Below, piece by piece: positions 1 through 9,902 of a DNA stretch of 64,000 bases. Position 1 is the stretch's first letter. Every line of letters starts with the position of its first letter. Where the stretch lies: positions 186,001-250,000 of the forward strand of contig NZ_MRBK01000004.1 in the NCBI RefSeq assembly GCF_001969815.1. Direction: 5' to 3'. A program made the position numbers and the translations under genes. The notes beneath the pieces are model-generated. The model did not search any database, was not told the origin of the DNA, and worked only from the letters and a program-made list of their open reading frames with translations. The stretch is from Bacillus swezeyi (lineage in GTDB: Bacteria; Bacillota; Bacilli; Bacillales; Bacillaceae).

Positions 1-229
1 TCATTTTCGTGTATTTTCGATTTTCAGCGATGTTTTTGCCAAGAATATCAATCTCGCCTTCATTGCTTCGCAGCAAACTTGAGATCATATTAATGGTGGT
101 GCTTTTGCCGGCGCCGTTTGCGCCGAGAAATCCGAATATTTCTCCCTCCGCTATTGATAATGATATATTGTCAACAGCAACAAAATCGCCAAATTTTTTC
201 GTCAGATTTTTGATTTCTAATACATTCAT
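1..229 (-). CDS. ABC transporter ATP-binding protein, N-terminal part (cut by window edge)
   Basis: The first 76 codons of an ABC ATPase are present and the rest lies left of the window. The start is the ATG at 229, preceded by GAGGTG. The Walker A motif GANGAGKST is visible at about residues 38-46 after a typical N-terminal sheet (NVLEIKNLTKKFGDF). It would power a membrane permease encoded further left, probably a drug or antimicrobial-peptide efflux system. It follows a histidine kinase gene on the same strand (gap 110 bp), so a kinase/regulator-controlled ABC exporter is likely. The substrate cannot be read from this fragment. Confidence 0.9.
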   Translation of the reverse strand, partial: MNVLEIKNLTKKFGDFVAVDNISLSIAEGEIFGFLGANGAGKSTTINMISSLLRSNEGEIDILGKNIAENRKYTKM

Positions 230-339
230 ATTTTCACCTCATTTTGCTTTACGAAACCATTATAAAAAAAAGATGAATCCCGCGGCAGTGCAGCAATTCA
301 CCTTTTGAACATGAGAATATTCATATTTTAAAAATGACA

Positions 340-1446
340 TCATTCATGTTTCGGCAATAGTGTGTTGACGGAAAATCCGTTTGAACCGTCGACGATGACC
401 TGACCGTTAACAGATGCAGCCCGTTCTTCCATTCCGATGATCCCCATGCCTTTCTTGATCTTCTCCTGTCCCTTCCCATTGTCTTTTACTTCGGTTTTAA
501 TAAGCGTATTCAGGACATGGATCTCGATCGATACATGTGTCGCCTTGGCATACTTCATCGTATTCGTCAGCGACTCCGTAATATTTTCAAAAATGATTTT
601 CCACTGAATATGAGAAATCGCATCCAAATCGCCATAATGAACGAAAGAAATAGGGATTTGATGCCGGGCCGCACATTCATCTAGCAATAGCTTCAGTCTG
701 TGGATGCCCATCTGTTCCGGAGGCGGCTTGATATTTTTTAAAGTCAATCTGATCTTTTCGATTCCGTCTTTTGAAATATTAATCGCGTTTTGCAGCAGTT
801 CAGAAGCTTTCTCTTTGTCTGTATGAAGCAGCCGCTTCGCCGCTTCCAGCTGGATGAGTGCACCTGTCATTGAATGACCGATTTTATCATGTATTTCCTG
901 AGACAGCCGGCTGCGTTCCTCCAATTTAAAAGTATATTCAGACTGTCTGATATACTCTTCGTTTTCATGTAAAGTCTTTGATAAGGTTTGCATATCTTTT
1001 CTCGTTTGATCGATATGATTTTCAAGCTTTTCGATTCTGGCTGCATCGTGTTCCGCCATTAAAAACAGCAAAAAATGAAAAGCGGCCGTTAATCCGTAGA
1101 CAGCTGCAATGTGCCCGCCAATGAAAAAAACGGGAATGACTGATACAACAAGCATGGCCCACTTTGATCGCGGCATATTTTCTGCACATTCATAGAGATT
1201 AAGAGGCAGCAATAAAATAAATAAAGAATGGACTTCAAGGAATGAAACAGCCGAAATCATAATGGACAGGATGATTAAAACCTTTTTCGCCATTCCTTTT
1301 TTAAAAATCGCAATGGCAAGATTGACACAGAAATAAACCAGAAGGCAAAACACAAGCCACGATAAATTGACGGCTTCTGATTGTATATAGCTGTATATGA
1401 TAAATCCCATTAAAATAAGCTTGCCTGACATGATTCGCAATTCCAT
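340..1446 (-). CDS. Sensor histidine kinase, HisKA_3 (NarL/LiaS-like) family
   Basis: This 368-residue membrane sensor kinase phosphorylates the response regulator encoded just upstream. About four to five hydrophobic segments fill residues 1-135 with no large external domain, as in intramembrane-sensing kinases. A coiled-coil linker follows, then the dimerisation/phosphoacceptor helix with EIHDKIGHS (His near residue 185). The HATPase N box (NITESLTNTMKYA) and G box (DNGKGQ...KGMGIIGMEER) are intact. The start ATG has TGAGGG upstream. It sits 13 bp after the regulator gene and before an ABC ATPase, the usual order for a self-contained envelope or antibiotic stress module. The signal is unknown. 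Confidence 0.9.
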   Translation of the reverse strand: MELRIMSGKLILMGFIIYSYIQSEAVNLSWLVFCLLVYFCVNLAIAIFKKGMAKKVLIILSIMISAVSFLEVHSLFILLLPLNLYECAENMPRSKWAMLVVSVIPVFFIGGHIAAVYGLTAAFHFLLFLMAEHDAARIEKLENHIDQTRKDMQTLSKTLHENEEYIRQSEYTFKLEERSRLSQEIHDKIGHSMTGALIQLEAAKRLLHTDKEKASELLQNAINISKDGIEKIRLTLKNIKPPPEQMGIHRLKLLLDECAARHQIPISFVHYGDLDAISHIQWKIIFENITESLTNTMKYAKATHVSIEIHVLNTLIKTEVKDNGKGQEKIKKGMGIIGMEERAASVNGQVIVDGSNGFSVNTLLPKHE

Positions 1447-1459
1447 TGTTTTCCCTCAG

Positions 1460-2101
1460 TTAAAAGTTTGTTTTTCCCGTTAAGTAGTAGATGGCAATTT
1501 GCGTCCGATGATCCAGCCCCGTTTTTCCCAAAATCGATGAAATATAGTTTGCAATCGTTCCTTCTGATATAAAGAGCTCTTTTGAAATCTCTTTATTTGA
1601 AAGCCCTTTGGCGATAAACCCCATAATGTCGAGTTCTCTTTCAGTAAATAGGCTTCGGTCAACCTTGAGTTCCGGCTCTTTATTTTCTTTTAAATTTGAT
1701 TTAATTTTGTCAAGCACAGCATCCTGCATGACAATATGGCCGTGATATACGCTTTTAATCGCATCCCTGATTCGTTCCGGTTCGGTATTTTTCAACAAAT
1801 AGCCTTTCGCACCGTTCTGTATAGCCGCCAAAATATATTCATCATCATCAAACGTCGTTAAGATTAACGGCGCTGCCCCCGTTTGTCCGGAAATCAGCTT
1901 CGCAGCTTCAACCCCATTCATATTCGGCATGCGGACATCCAGCAATGCGATGTCCACATGATGGGCGCTGCAGTAATCAACAGCTTGGCGGCCATCCTCG
2001 ACTGTTGCCAATACTTCAAATTCATCGTACGTACTCAATATAATTTTCATGCCTTCTCTTATGAATGAATTGTCATCCGCTATGATCACATTGATTTTCA
2101 T
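1460..2101 (-). CDS. Two-component response regulator, NarL/LuxR family
   Basis: This 213-residue regulator has a receiver domain (acid pocket D9/D10, phosphoacceptor D55 in LLDVRMPNMNG, the lysine in GYLLKNTEP) and a C-terminal LuxR-type helix-turn-helix (FTERELDIMGFIAKGLSNKEIS...SEGTIANYISSILGKTGL). It is the cognate partner of the kinase that follows 13 bp downstream and presumably controls the adjacent ABC transporter. It resembles LiaR/YvfU-type regulators, but I cannot assign a precise orthologue. The ribosome binding site is weak. Confidence 0.9.
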   Translation of the reverse strand: MKINVIIADDNSFIREGMKIILSTYDEFEVLATVEDGRQAVDYCSAHHVDIALLDVRMPNMNGVEAAKLISGQTGAAPLILTTFDDDEYILAAIQNGAKGYLLKNTEPERIRDAIKSVYHGHIVMQDAVLDKIKSNLKENKEPELKVDRSLFTERELDIMGFIAKGLSNKEISKELFISEGTIANYISSILGKTGLDHRTQIAIYYLTGKTNF

Positions 2102-2230
2102 TGCTTTTTAAGCGGAGATCGGGTGCTCCGCACGTGCACATCCCTTCCCTAATATCAAAATGCCGAGCCGGGTCTCCGCACTTGTTAATACCATTAAATT
2201 TATCATGAAACGGTATCCGTTAAAATAAAA

Positions 2231-2260
2231 AATCCAATCCTTTTAACCGGATTGGATTTA
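2231..2260 (-). terminator. Rho-independent terminator after ywdK
   Basis: Inverted repeat AATCCAATCC / GGATTGGATT with an 8-base loop, followed on the minus strand by a T-rich run. It lies just past the ywdK stop and ends the ywdIJK run of genes. Confidence 0.85.
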
Positions 2261-2269
2261 AAAATCTGT

Positions 2270-2641
2270 TTATAAGTATTTGACCGCGGATACGGCAACC
2301 ATGATCCATGCCGCGATGAACGCTACGCCTCCCAGCGGAGTGATGGCGCCGAGGACGCTGATTTGCGTGAGGCTGAGGACATATAAACTGCCGGAAAACA
2401 AGATAATACCTGCGAACATCAGCCAACCCGCAGCTGTTACACTACCCGCGCCAGTAAGTTTGCCCGCAATGAGGGCGACGGCAATTAACCCGAGCGCATG
2501 GTACATATGATACTGTACGCCGGTCTGCCAGATTTGAAGATACTTTTCCGGAATCTTCCCTTCAAGCCCATGGGCACCGAATGCCCCTAAAGCAACTGCA
2601 AGCATTGCATTTATAGAACCTAAAATTAAAAATAATTTCAT
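2270..2641 (-). CDS. ywdK: DUF423 small membrane protein YwdK
   Basis: This 123-residue integral membrane protein of the DUF423 family has four predicted transmembrane helices, with the family signature [11 protein letters not shown] near residue 20. The start is placed at the ATG at 2641 (GGCGGG nine bases upstream) rather than the in-frame TTG two codons earlier. B. subtilis YwdK is the positional and sequence counterpart. The function of the family is unknown. It follows ywdJ on the same strand and ends at a strong terminator. Confidence 0.88.
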   Translation of the reverse strand: MKLFLILGSINAMLAVALGAFGAHGLEGKIPEKYLQIWQTGVQYHMYHALGLIAVALIAGKLTGAGSVTAAGWLMFAGIILFSGSLYVLSLTQISVLGAITPLGGVAFIAAWIMVAVSAVKYL

Positions 2642-2706
2642 GATCAATCGCCCGCCTTTCTCTACTCATCATAGCGTACACGCTCAAGATTTCAACTTTC
2701 ACAGCA

Positions 2707-4014
2707 TCATGACACGATTTTGTCAAATTTCTTTTTTCTAAGCTGCATTTGTTCGGCCGCAATCGCAATGATCGTCCCTAATACAAGTCCATTGCTCAAA
2801 ATGGAAACAAAAACAGGATGCATGCCTTCCAGGGCGCTTTCAGGAACAAACATGACACCGACCCCGGCAAGCAGCGCAATTCCTATGACAAAGCGGACAC
2901 GGCCGGCCTCACTCTTGCCATAAGAGTCAAATTCGGAAAATGCCATCCCAACCATCGTCGAGAACACAACGAAATTAACGGCAAAGCCGACCGGGGACGG
3001 GAGGCTTGCAAACGCGTTCATGACAAACGGAAAAAAGCTGATCAAAATGACGATGAGACTCCCCAGTAAAAACGGTTTTTTCGAGGAAATTCTCGTCGTC
3101 TGAATAAAACCGGCCGCTCCAGAAATCGGCACCGTTCCTACGGCTCCAAGCAGGCCGCTTAGCAAATGGCTGACAGAGGCGATGAACCCCGCCGGTCGAG
3201 CCCGCTTTCTTTCTTCCAGCTTCTCAAACTGCTTAACGGCTCCTTCGACCACCCGAATGCTGGCCAGCATATTGACAATTAATAAAACTGTAATAAACAA
3301 AGAAGTGACAACTAATCCGCTGTCAAACAGCGGAACCCCGTAAGGAAAGATACCAGGCAAATGAAATAGCTCATCCGTGTGTACCGGCAGCTTTGCAGCT
3401 CCAAAAACGGCGAATAAGATCCAGCCGCCAAACAGTGCGATTAAAATCGAATATTGCTTAAGAAACGGAACGTTCGACCTGCTCATCAGAAACGTTGCCA
3501 GCATAATAACACACGCAAGCAAAAAGACGGGAACATCCATCTCGTTTTTCCGGTAGCCGATCCCCATGATTCCTTTTACAATCGGTTCGCTTAACTGAAT
3601 AACCAAAAGCAGTAAGTAAATCCCCGTCACCACTGGTGTAAACATCACTGCCAGCTTGTCAATAATCTTAAATAGGCTAAAGATAAAAAAGAATACCGCG
3701 CTCAGCAGCATTGCCCCTTGAAGCGCCTGAAGGGTCTCAGCATAAGCTGCGAATACAGTTCCTGTAAGCCCCGCATAAATCGTATATACTCCCCACCAAA
3801 GCCCGGCCGGACTCTCATTAATCGGCAAACGATGCCCCATCAAGCATTGAATAAAGGCGGTTGTGCCCAACACGAAAAACGTGCTTTGAATCAGTCCTGC
3901 CGTTTCCGCCTGATTCAGCTCAAACGACTGCCCGATCGCAATGGGCACCACGATAGCAGACGCAATAATAAATGCCGTCCATTGTAAAGCCCCAAAAAGC
4001 AGTTTCAAGTTCAT
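2707..4014 (-). CDS. ywdJ: Nucleobase:cation symporter (xanthine/uracil permease family) YwdJ
   Basis: This 435-residue protein has about 12-14 hydrophobic segments and belongs to the NCS2 (xanthine/uracil permease) superfamily, expected to import a purine or pyrimidine base across the cell membrane. Conserved features include GTVPISGAAGFIQTT in the C-terminal half, matching the substrate-site loop of the family. The start chosen is the ATG at 4014, one codon after an in-frame TTG. It lies 32 bp after ywdI. The substrate is not deducible, and B. subtilis YwdJ is itself uncharacterised as far as I know. Confidence 0.85.
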   Translation of the reverse strand: MNLKLLFGALQWTAFIIASAIVVPIAIGQSFELNQAETAGLIQSTFFVLGTTAFIQCLMGHRLPINESPAGLWWGVYTIYAGLTGTVFAAYAETLQALQGAMLLSAVFFFIFSLFKIIDKLAVMFTPVVTGIYLLLLVIQLSEPIVKGIMGIGYRKNEMDVPVFLLACVIMLATFLMSRSNVPFLKQYSILIALFGGWILFAVFGAAKLPVHTDELFHLPGIFPYGVPLFDSGLVVTSLFITVLLIVNMLASIRVVEGAVKQFEKLEERKRARPAGFIASVSHLLSGLLGAVGTVPISGAAGFIQTTRISSKKPFLLGSLIVILISFFPFVMNAFASLPSPVGFAVNFVVFSTMVGMAFSEFDSYGKSEAGRVRFVIGIALLAGVGVMFVPESALEGMHPVFVSILSNGLVLGTIIAIAAEQMQLRKKKFDKIVS

Positions 4015-4046
4015 CAACCTCTCTTTTTCAAAAAAGCAAACGGCTC

Positions 4047-4352
4047 CTAGAAATCAAAAATTGAGTCTCCGTTGCCGTCTTCATCATGTTTTTGTTTCTC
4101 TTTTTTTTGATATTGTTCCGCCCCGGCGGATCCCATCATTTTTTCCAGCATCAACTGGTCGCTCGAAGGCTTTTTTGTCGTTTGAACATATGGGGAAGAC
4201 TGAACGGCCGGACTCTGCGGCTCAACGATGACGTCGCAAAGGGAGCGAATGACCGCAACGTGCATTTTTAAATCGTTCTCCTGCTGGCATTCCTTCGCCC
4301 TTTTTAACTCATCCTCCATCTTCTGTAGCAAGCTTGATATATGTATGTTCAT
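4047..4352 (-). CDS. ywdI: Small hydrophilic protein YwdI
   Basis: A 101-residue soluble protein. The start is the ATG at 4352, with GGAGG nine bases upstream. A much longer reading frame continues upstream but lacks a ribosome binding site and is not expected to be translated. The N-terminal half is a charged helical region (QKMEDELKRAKEC), and the C-terminal half is low-complexity and ends in DSIFDF. It matches YwdI of B. subtilis in position and in its N-terminal sequence (MNIHIS...). No enzymatic motif is present and the function is unknown. It is the first gene of the ywdIJK group. Confidence 0.8.
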   Translation of the reverse strand: MNIHISSLLQKMEDELKRAKECQQENDLKMHVAVIRSLCDVIVEPQSPAVQSSPYVQTTKKPSSDQLMLEKMMGSAGAEQYQKKEKQKHDEDGNGDSIFDF

Positions 4353-4634
4353 CAATTCGATCCTCCAAACCGTATTCGATTTCCATTTCATTTTAACAAA
4401 TTCCATTCTCTCATGCTGAATACACTTTTCTATTTTAGTCCCTGAAAAATTTCTTTTCCATACAGACCATGCTTGTCTGCCGTTTGCAAAACAAAGAAAC
4501 CGCCCGCTAAACGGCATGAAAACCCTTTTTCCTTGCAGGTTGAGAAGTTGACAGCGGAACAAGCCTTCACACATAATGAAAAAAACTTAGCTTAAAAAGC
4601 AGCCTCTATTTCTAAAAATGAAAGGAAACAGAGC

Positions 4635-6017
4635 ATGGCAGAGTGTGCAAATCGAATCGAAGCGATCATCGCTAAACAAAAACAATATTTTTCAAGCGGG
4701 GAAACGCTCGATATAAAAAAACGTCTTCAACAGCTCGACATCCTTAGACATTCATTGAAAAAATATGAGCATGACATTCTCGAGGCTCTGCACAAAGACC
4801 TCAATAAATCAGAGCATGAAGCTTATATGACGGAAATCGGCATTGTATTGGAAGAGATCCGCTTCATCAGCAAACGGTTAAAAAAGTGGGCAAAGCCGAA
4901 AAAAGCGAAAACCGCTCTTTCTCACATCGGTTCAAAAAGCATGATCATTCCCGAGCCCTATGGAACAGTCTTGATCATCGCACCGTGGAACTATCCGTTT
5001 CAGCTTGCCGTTTCGCCGCTGATTGGCGCTCTTGCGGCGGGAAATACAGCCGTTGTCAAGCCATCTGAGCTGGCTCCCTCAGTCTCAGGCGTCTTATCCA
5101 AAATCATCAAGGAAGCGTTTCCGCCTGAATGTGCAACTGTCATTGAAGGCGGAATTGAAGCCAACCAAGAGCTTTTGCGGCAGCCTTTTGACTATATTTT
5201 TTTTACAGGAAGCGTTCCCGTCGGCAAAGTTATCATGGAAGCGGCTGCCAAGCAGCTGATTCCCGTCACGCTCGAACTCGGCGGAAAAAGCCCCTGCATT
5301 GTTCACAAGGATGCCGATTTAAAACTGGCGGCTGCAAGGATCGTCTTCGGCAAGTTGACAAATGCCGGACAGACGTGCATTGCACCTGACTATCTGCTCG
5401 TTCACAAAGATATAAAACGCGAGCTGCTTCAAGCCTTAAAGCAAGCGATTCAGCGGTTCTTCGGCAATGCGCCGGAAAACAATCCGGCATACGGAAAAAT
5501 CGTGAATGAACGGCATTTTGAGCGTTTAATCCGCTTGCTCCACAATGAAAATGTAGTGACCGGGGGAACATATCACAAGGACACACTCAAAATTGCACCG
5601 GCCATTATTAATGAAGCGGATTGGGAGTCCCCTGTCATGCAGGAGGAAATTTTCGGACCAATCTTACCTGTTATCGGGTATGAAACAATCGAAGATGTCA
5701 TTGATCTGGTTCAGAGCCGGCCAAAACCGCTTGCTCTCTATTTGTTTACGAATGACAAATCGGTAAAGCGGCAGGTCATCAGCCGAATTTCTTTTGGCGG
5801 CGGGTGTATAAATGATACGCTGATGCATGCGGCTACTCCGTATTTGCCATTCGGAGGCGTGGGTGAAAGCGGAATCGGAAATTACCACGGCCATAACAGT
5901 TTTAAAACATTTTCCCACGAAAAAAGCATTGTAAAACAGACGAACCGGTTTGATGTTTCATTCCGTTACCCCTCATCTAAGAACGGACTGAGGATTATCA
6001 AAAAACTGCTAAAATAA
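4635..6017 (+). CDS. ywdH: Aldehyde dehydrogenase YwdH
   Basis: This 460-residue NAD(P)-dependent aldehyde dehydrogenase belongs to the class 3 / fatty-aldehyde type and oxidises an aldehyde to the acid. The catalytic Cys248 ([11 protein letters not shown]) and general base Glu214 ([10 protein letters not shown]) are present, as is the substrate-anchor region APWNYPFQL near residue 117 and the FTGS nucleotide-binding segment. The length suits the short class 3 subfamily. The gene is monocistronic, divergent from ywdI and convergent with ung, with a shared hairpin between the two stops. The physiological substrate is not evident from the sequence. Confidence 0.92.
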   Translation: MAECANRIEAIIAKQKQYFSSGETLDIKKRLQQLDILRHSLKKYEHDILEALHKDLNKSEHEAYMTEIGIVLEEIRFISKRLKKWAKPKKAKTALSHIGSKSMIIPEPYGTVLIIAPWNYPFQLAVSPLIGALAAGNTAVVKPSELAPSVSGVLSKIIKEAFPPECATVIEGGIEANQELLRQPFDYIFFTGSVPVGKVIMEAAAKQLIPVTLELGGKSPCIVHKDADLKLAAARIVFGKLTNAGQTCIAPDYLLVHKDIKRELLQALKQAIQRFFGNAPENNPAYGKIVNERHFERLIRLLHNENVVTGGTYHKDTLKIAPAIINEADWESPVMQEEIFGPILPVIGYETIEDVIDLVQSRPKPLALYLFTNDKSVKRQVISRISFGGGCINDTLMHAATPYLPFGGVGESGIGNYHGHNSFKTFSHEKSIVKQTNRFDVSFRYPSSKNGLRIIKKLLK

Positions 6018-6051
6018 ATTTCCAGCGCTCCTTTACATTCCTAAACAAGCT

Positions 6052-6078
6052 GAGAACCGCCAAGCTTTAGCGGTTCTC
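6052..6078. terminator. Bidirectional terminator between ywdH and ung
   Basis: Perfect 9-bp inverted repeat GAGAACCGC / GCGGTTCTC between convergent genes. T-tracts are weak on both sides. Confidence 0.7.
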
Positions 6079-6084
6079 CAGATT

Positions 6085-6762
6085 TCACATGTTAGGAATC
6101 GTCCAGTTGATCGGCTCTTCATGGATTTTTTCCAAGTATTGATTTGCCTTTGAGAACGGCCTGCTTCCGAAAAATCCGTTTCTAGCCGAAAAAGGACTTG
6201 GGTGAGGCGACTGGATAATGAAATGCTTTGAAGTATCGATTCTCTCTTTTTTCATTTGAGCGTGCCGTCCCCAAAGAATAAAGACAACCGGTTTTTCTCT
6301 CTTGTTTAAAACATCAATGACACTGTCCGTTAGCTGCTCCCAGCCTTTTCCTTTATGGGAATTCGCCTGTCCCCGCCTGACAGTGAGAACGGTGTTTAAC
6401 AGCAGGACGCCTTGTTTGGCCCAGCTGACCAGCGAACCATGATTGGGTATATCCGCTCCAATATCATTTTGCAATTCTATGAAAATATTTTTTAGAGAAG
6501 GCGGCTGATTCACTCCAGGTTTTACGGAAAAACTCAAGCCATGCGCCTGTCCCGGCCCGTGGTACGGGTCCTGGCCAAGGATGACGACTTTGACCTTTTC
6601 ATAGGAAGTGTAATGCAAAGCATTGTAAATATCGTTTGGCTCGGGATATACGGTGTGCTCCGCATACTCTCTTTTCAGCATTTCTCTAAGCTCTTGATAA
6701 TAGGGCTTTTCAAACTCATTTTCCAGCTGTCCCCACCAGCTGTCATTCAAAATCTGTTTCAA
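6085..6762 (-). CDS. ung: Uracil-DNA glycosylase
   Basis: This 225-residue family 1 uracil-DNA glycosylase excises uracil from DNA to begin base excision repair. The catalytic water-activating loop [13 protein letters not shown] (Asp65) and the Leu-intercalation/His loop HPSPFSA (His187) are both intact. Length is typical. The start is a TTG at 6762 with AAAGGAGG upstream. It follows ywdF by 14 bp on the same strand, as in B. subtilis, where it is also called ywdG. Nothing is unusual apart from the UUG start. Confidence 0.97.
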   Translation of the reverse strand: MKQILNDSWWGQLENEFEKPYYQELREMLKREYAEHTVYPEPNDIYNALHYTSYEKVKVVILGQDPYHGPGQAHGLSFSVKPGVNQPPSLKNIFIELQNDIGADIPNHGSLVSWAKQGVLLLNTVLTVRRGQANSHKGKGWEQLTDSVIDVLNKREKPVVFILWGRHAQMKKERIDTSKHFIIQSPHPSPFSARNGFFGSRPFSKANQYLEKIHEEPINWTIPNM

Positions 6763-6776
6763 CGGTTAAGCCTCCT

Positions 6777-7595
6777 TTAATGAAATTGGCGTTCGTGAAC
6801 AAGTCTGGAGACGACAGGCTTGCCGTCCCATACAATGTTACTTTCCGCTTCCCTCTTCCTCATTGCAGGTTCTTCAAGAAGCACAAAAAAATTTTTCGTC
6901 GGCAGCTTTCCAAGCTGATGCTTTTCACTCAAGACATCCAAATAATACTGTCTCTTGCCGCCAAGGTCGCTGGATTGATTGTCCCCTTGCTGTGAAAAAG
7001 CATATATCACGCTTGCGGCAGGAACCCTTTTCACTGTAAACTGTTCAGCTGCACGCAGGAAAAAGTCCCAGTCCCAATAATTGTGCACATCCGGATCAAA
7101 ATAGCCGATTTCACTATGAAGCAAACGTTTATACATGCTTCCAGAAGGAACATATGTAGAAAATTTTCTCATTTCCTTCAAATCAAAAGAGTAGGCAAAA
7201 AGGTGCCTGTTTTTCGGAATCCTTGTATCTTCTTTTTCATCAAAAGAGACAATTTCAGCGTCTGAATATACAAAATCAGCCGTTTCCAGCGCCTTTGCCA
7301 TTCTTTCCATATGACACGGAGTGAAAAAATCATCATCATCACACAGCATAATAACATCTCCTGATGCTTCTTTCACCCCTATATTTCTCGCTTTCACATG
7401 TTTCACATTTTCATCGAGATGGAGCACCTTGATCGGCAGGTCGGAATAAAGCCGCTGAACAATGTCGACTTTCTCGCCCGCATCATTTACGATGATGACT
7501 TCAAATGGTTTCATGGACTGTTTTGCAATGGATTCAAGCAATTCACACAAAGCGGGAATCCGATTGTGAGTTACGATTACGATCGATATCTTCAT
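6777..7595 (-). CDS. ywdF: Family 2 glycosyltransferase YwdF
   Basis: This 272-residue GT-A fold glycosyltransferase has the N-terminal SIVIVTHNR nucleotide-binding strand, the metal-binding LCDDDDFF (DXD) motif near residue 95, and the acceptor-side NYWDWDFFLRA segment near residue 166. It has no transmembrane helix, so it probably acts in the cytoplasm on a sugar-nucleotide donor. It is the counterpart of B. subtilis YwdF and is co-directional with ung. The acceptor is unknown. Confidence 0.87.
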   Translation of the reverse strand: MKISIVIVTHNRIPALCELLESIAKQSMKPFEVIIVNDAGEKVDIVQRLYSDLPIKVLHLDENVKHVKARNIGVKEASGDVIMLCDDDDFFTPCHMERMAKALETADFVYSDAEIVSFDEKEDTRIPKNRHLFAYSFDLKEMRKFSTYVPSGSMYKRLLHSEIGYFDPDVHNYWDWDFFLRAAEQFTVKRVPAASVIYAFSQQGDNQSSDLGGKRQYYLDVLSEKHQLGKLPTKNFFVLLEEPAMRKREAESNIVWDGKPVVSRLVHERQFH

Positions 7596-7834
7596 GTTTG
7601 CAATATGCGCTCCTTCTTACATCATTTCTTTTCCCATTATAAATCACAAAACGAACAATTTGATATGAACCAAAGTAGGACATTTTAAAATTTCCTCATT
7701 TTTTACTTAAATGGATATTTAGTATGAAATATGATGCTATCCAAACGAGCCAAAAAGGATTAGGTATGAAATGAATAAACAATTGGAAATATAAAAGTTA
7801 ATCATTAGCAGAACAGATTGGGGTATTTCAATAT

Positions 7835-8515
7835 ATGAAAATCATCGATCTTACGATTGAACTGATAACAGGATTTATATTTCTTTTTATCATCATCAAA
7901 TTTGTCGGCAAGAAAATCATCGATCAGATTACACCCTTCACTTTTATCGCATCTGTTGTGTTGGGGGAATTGCTGGGAAATGCATTATACGACAGTCAAA
8001 CCGGCGTTTTTTATGTCATTTACTCAATGGCGTTATGGGGTCTCTTACTCTTTGCGACCGAATTTCTTACACAAAAGTTTCTATCTTTTCGCAGATTATT
8101 CGAGGGAAAGCCGTCTGCTCTTATTAAAAATGGGAAAGTCGATCGTGAAGAACTGAAAAAAAACCGAATGAATATCAACCAATTGCAAAGCTTGCTTCGG
8201 CAAAGTGAAACGTTTTCGATTCGGGAAGTCGCTTTTTGTTATTTAGAGGCTAATGGTTCAATCAGCATCTTAAAAAAGTCAAAATATCAAAAAACAACTC
8301 AGGAAGACTTCAATATGCCTTTACAACCCGTTCATGTACCAGTCACTCTAATACGAGACGGCAAAGTCCTATGGGAGGAATTAAATGATCTAGACTTTAC
8401 TGAAGCTTGGTTAAAATCGCAAATCAAATCTCAAGGTGTTTCACCTGACTATCAAAATATTTTTTTAGCTGAATGGTTGGAAGGCGACGGACTTTTAGTA
8501 CAAACTTTCAAATAA
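7835..8515 (+). CDS. DUF421 (YetF-like) membrane protein
   Basis: A 226-residue protein of the DUF421/YetF family. Three N-terminal transmembrane helices (residues about 5-75) are followed by a cytoplasmic domain with the family pattern RRLFEGKPSALIKNGKVDREELKKNRM and the later block FSIREVAFCYLEANGSISIL. B. subtilis has several paralogues (YetF, YdfR, YdfS, YkjA, YrbG), some linked to spore coat or germination, but I cannot tell which one this corresponds to. It is absent from this place in the B. subtilis order. The ribosome binding site is weak (GGGG) and the gene stands alone. Confidence 0.83.
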   Translation: MKIIDLTIELITGFIFLFIIIKFVGKKIIDQITPFTFIASVVLGELLGNALYDSQTGVFYVIYSMALWGLLLFATEFLTQKFLSFRRLFEGKPSALIKNGKVDREELKKNRMNINQLQSLLRQSETFSIREVAFCYLEANGSISILKKSKYQKTTQEDFNMPLQPVHVPVTLIRDGKVLWEELNDLDFTEAWLKSQIKSQGVSPDYQNIFLAEWLEGDGLLVQTFK

Positions 8516-8686
8516 GGATACAGCTGATCATCCGCAGTACAATTCAGCCAAATAATCAAGTCTATTGCAAACCTTGGAATAAATGAAACCTGGTATCCAT
8601 GATTTGTGATCATATGAAAAGCTGTCTATAATAAAAACTAAACCAATCTATGGATGGAATCTCTTATGGTGGAGGATTGACTGAAC

Positions 8687-9499
8687 ATGACAATGCACAA
8701 AGCGCTGACAATTGCCGGCTCTGACTCAAGCGGAGGTGCCGGGATTCAGGCAGATTTAAAAACATTCCAGGAAAAGAACGTATACGGAATGACGGCCCTC
8801 ACGGTTGTCGTCGCCATGGACCCTGAAAACAATTGGAACCATCAGGTATTCCCAGTTGATACAGAAGTCATTCGCGCCCAGCTGTCTACCATCGTGGACG
8901 GAATCGGAGTTGATGCGATGAAAACGGGAATGCTTCCAACCGTTGACATTATTGAGCTGGCGGCAAAAACGATCAAAGAGCACAACATGAAAAATGTCGT
9001 CATCGACCCTGTCATGGTATGCAAAGGAGCAAACGAAGTGCTGTATCCGGAACATGCGAAGGCTTTGCGGGAACTTCTGGCCCCTCTTGCTACCGTTATT
9101 ACGCCAAACCTTTTTGAGGCTGGCCAGCTCAGCGGCCTCGGCGAAATTAAAACCGTTGAACAAATGAAGGAAGCGGCTAAAGCCATTCATGGCCTTGGCG
9201 CCAAACATGTCCTCATTACAGGCGGCGGCAAACTCGAACATAAACATGCAGTCGACGTTTTATTTGACGGCCAAGATGCCGAAGTCTTAGAAGGGGAAAG
9301 AATTGATACTCCATACACCCATGGAGCGGGCTGCACTTACTCTGCGGCCATCACGGCTGAACTCGCCAAAGGCTCCAGTGTGAAGAAGGCCATTTATTCA
9401 GCGAAAGAATTTATAACGGAGGCGATCCGCGAATCGTTCCGTTTAAATGAATACATCGGACCGACGAAACACTCCGCTTGGCGGCTTAGCGGCAAGTGA
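8687..9499 (+). CDS. pdxK: Pyridoxine/pyridoxal kinase of the ThiD fold (YwdB)
   Basis: This 270-residue ribokinase-fold enzyme shows the ThiD/PdxK signature AGSDSSGGAGIQADLKTF at the N-terminus and the anion-hole motif TPYTHGAGCTYSAA near residue 205. In B. subtilis the gene at this position (ywdB, once annotated thiD) encodes a pyridoxine/pyridoxal kinase that salvages vitamin B6 and can also phosphorylate hydroxymethylpyrimidine. The start ATG at 8687 follows GGTGGAGG. The gene is monocistronic and convergent with ywdA. It could be annotated either thiD or pdxK; position favours pdxK. Confidence 0.87.
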   Translation: MTMHKALTIAGSDSSGGAGIQADLKTFQEKNVYGMTALTVVVAMDPENNWNHQVFPVDTEVIRAQLSTIVDGIGVDAMKTGMLPTVDIIELAAKTIKEHNMKNVVIDPVMVCKGANEVLYPEHAKALRELLAPLATVITPNLFEAGQLSGLGEIKTVEQMKEAAKAIHGLGAKHVLITGGGKLEHKHAVDVLFDGQDAEVLEGERIDTPYTHGAGCTYSAAITAELAKGSSVKKAIYSAKEFITEAIRESFRLNEYIGPTKHSAWRLSGK

Positions 9500-9503
9500 G
9501 CAA

Positions 9504-9541
9504 AAAGAACCCCTTTCACTTTTTAAGTAAAAGGGGTCTTT
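9504..9541. terminator. Bidirectional terminator between pdxK and ywdA
   Basis: Inverted repeat AAAGAACCCCTTT / AAAGGGGTCTTT (one mismatch) between convergent stops, with A/T flanks on both sides. Confidence 0.85.
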
Positions 9542-9813
9542 CAGCTTTCCCGTTTTGTTTTTAGATTTCTGGCCGAGGATCTTAAAAAAGACTCAATTGA
9601 TTCAACAAAAAGAGCGTATTCTTTCATTTGTTCATAAGTGTTTGAAAGCTTTTTTTGCACTTGTTCATCATTCGGAATTGTTTTATCTTCAATGTCGCTG
9701 ATCAGCTTCTTCACCTGAAGGAGCAAATCACGATACTCTTCCCTCGTATCCTCAATATGATCTGCTATTTTTTTTAGCTCCATTACTGTCAACTTCTGAT
9801 GATCTTGATCCAA
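9541..9813 (-). CDS. ywdA: Small helical protein YwdA
   Basis: A 90-residue soluble, highly charged, probably all-helical protein (LKKIADHIEDTREEYRDLLL near the N-terminus), equivalent in place to B. subtilis ywdA, the gene downstream of sacA. No catalytic motif is visible and the function is unknown. It lies about 90 bp past sacA on the same strand, so read-through from the sacPA operon is possible. Its start has AAAGGGG upstream. Confidence 0.75.
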   Translation of the reverse strand: MDQDHQKLTVMELKKIADHIEDTREEYRDLLLQVKKLISDIEDKTIPNDEQVQKKLSNTYEQMKEYALFVESIESFLRSSARNLKTKRES

Positions 9814-9902
9814 AAAAACAACCCCTTTACAACTGCACAGTATCTAAAAAAAGCATATCACAAAGGGATTGTACAGGAAATAGGAAGAGGCTGGTTTCCC
9901 CT

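Noticed and set aside
4353-4574. Longer N-terminus for YwdI
   Set aside because: The extension is Cys/Trp-rich, runs into the ywdH promoter region, and the internal ATG has a proper GGAGG and matches the B. subtilis start.
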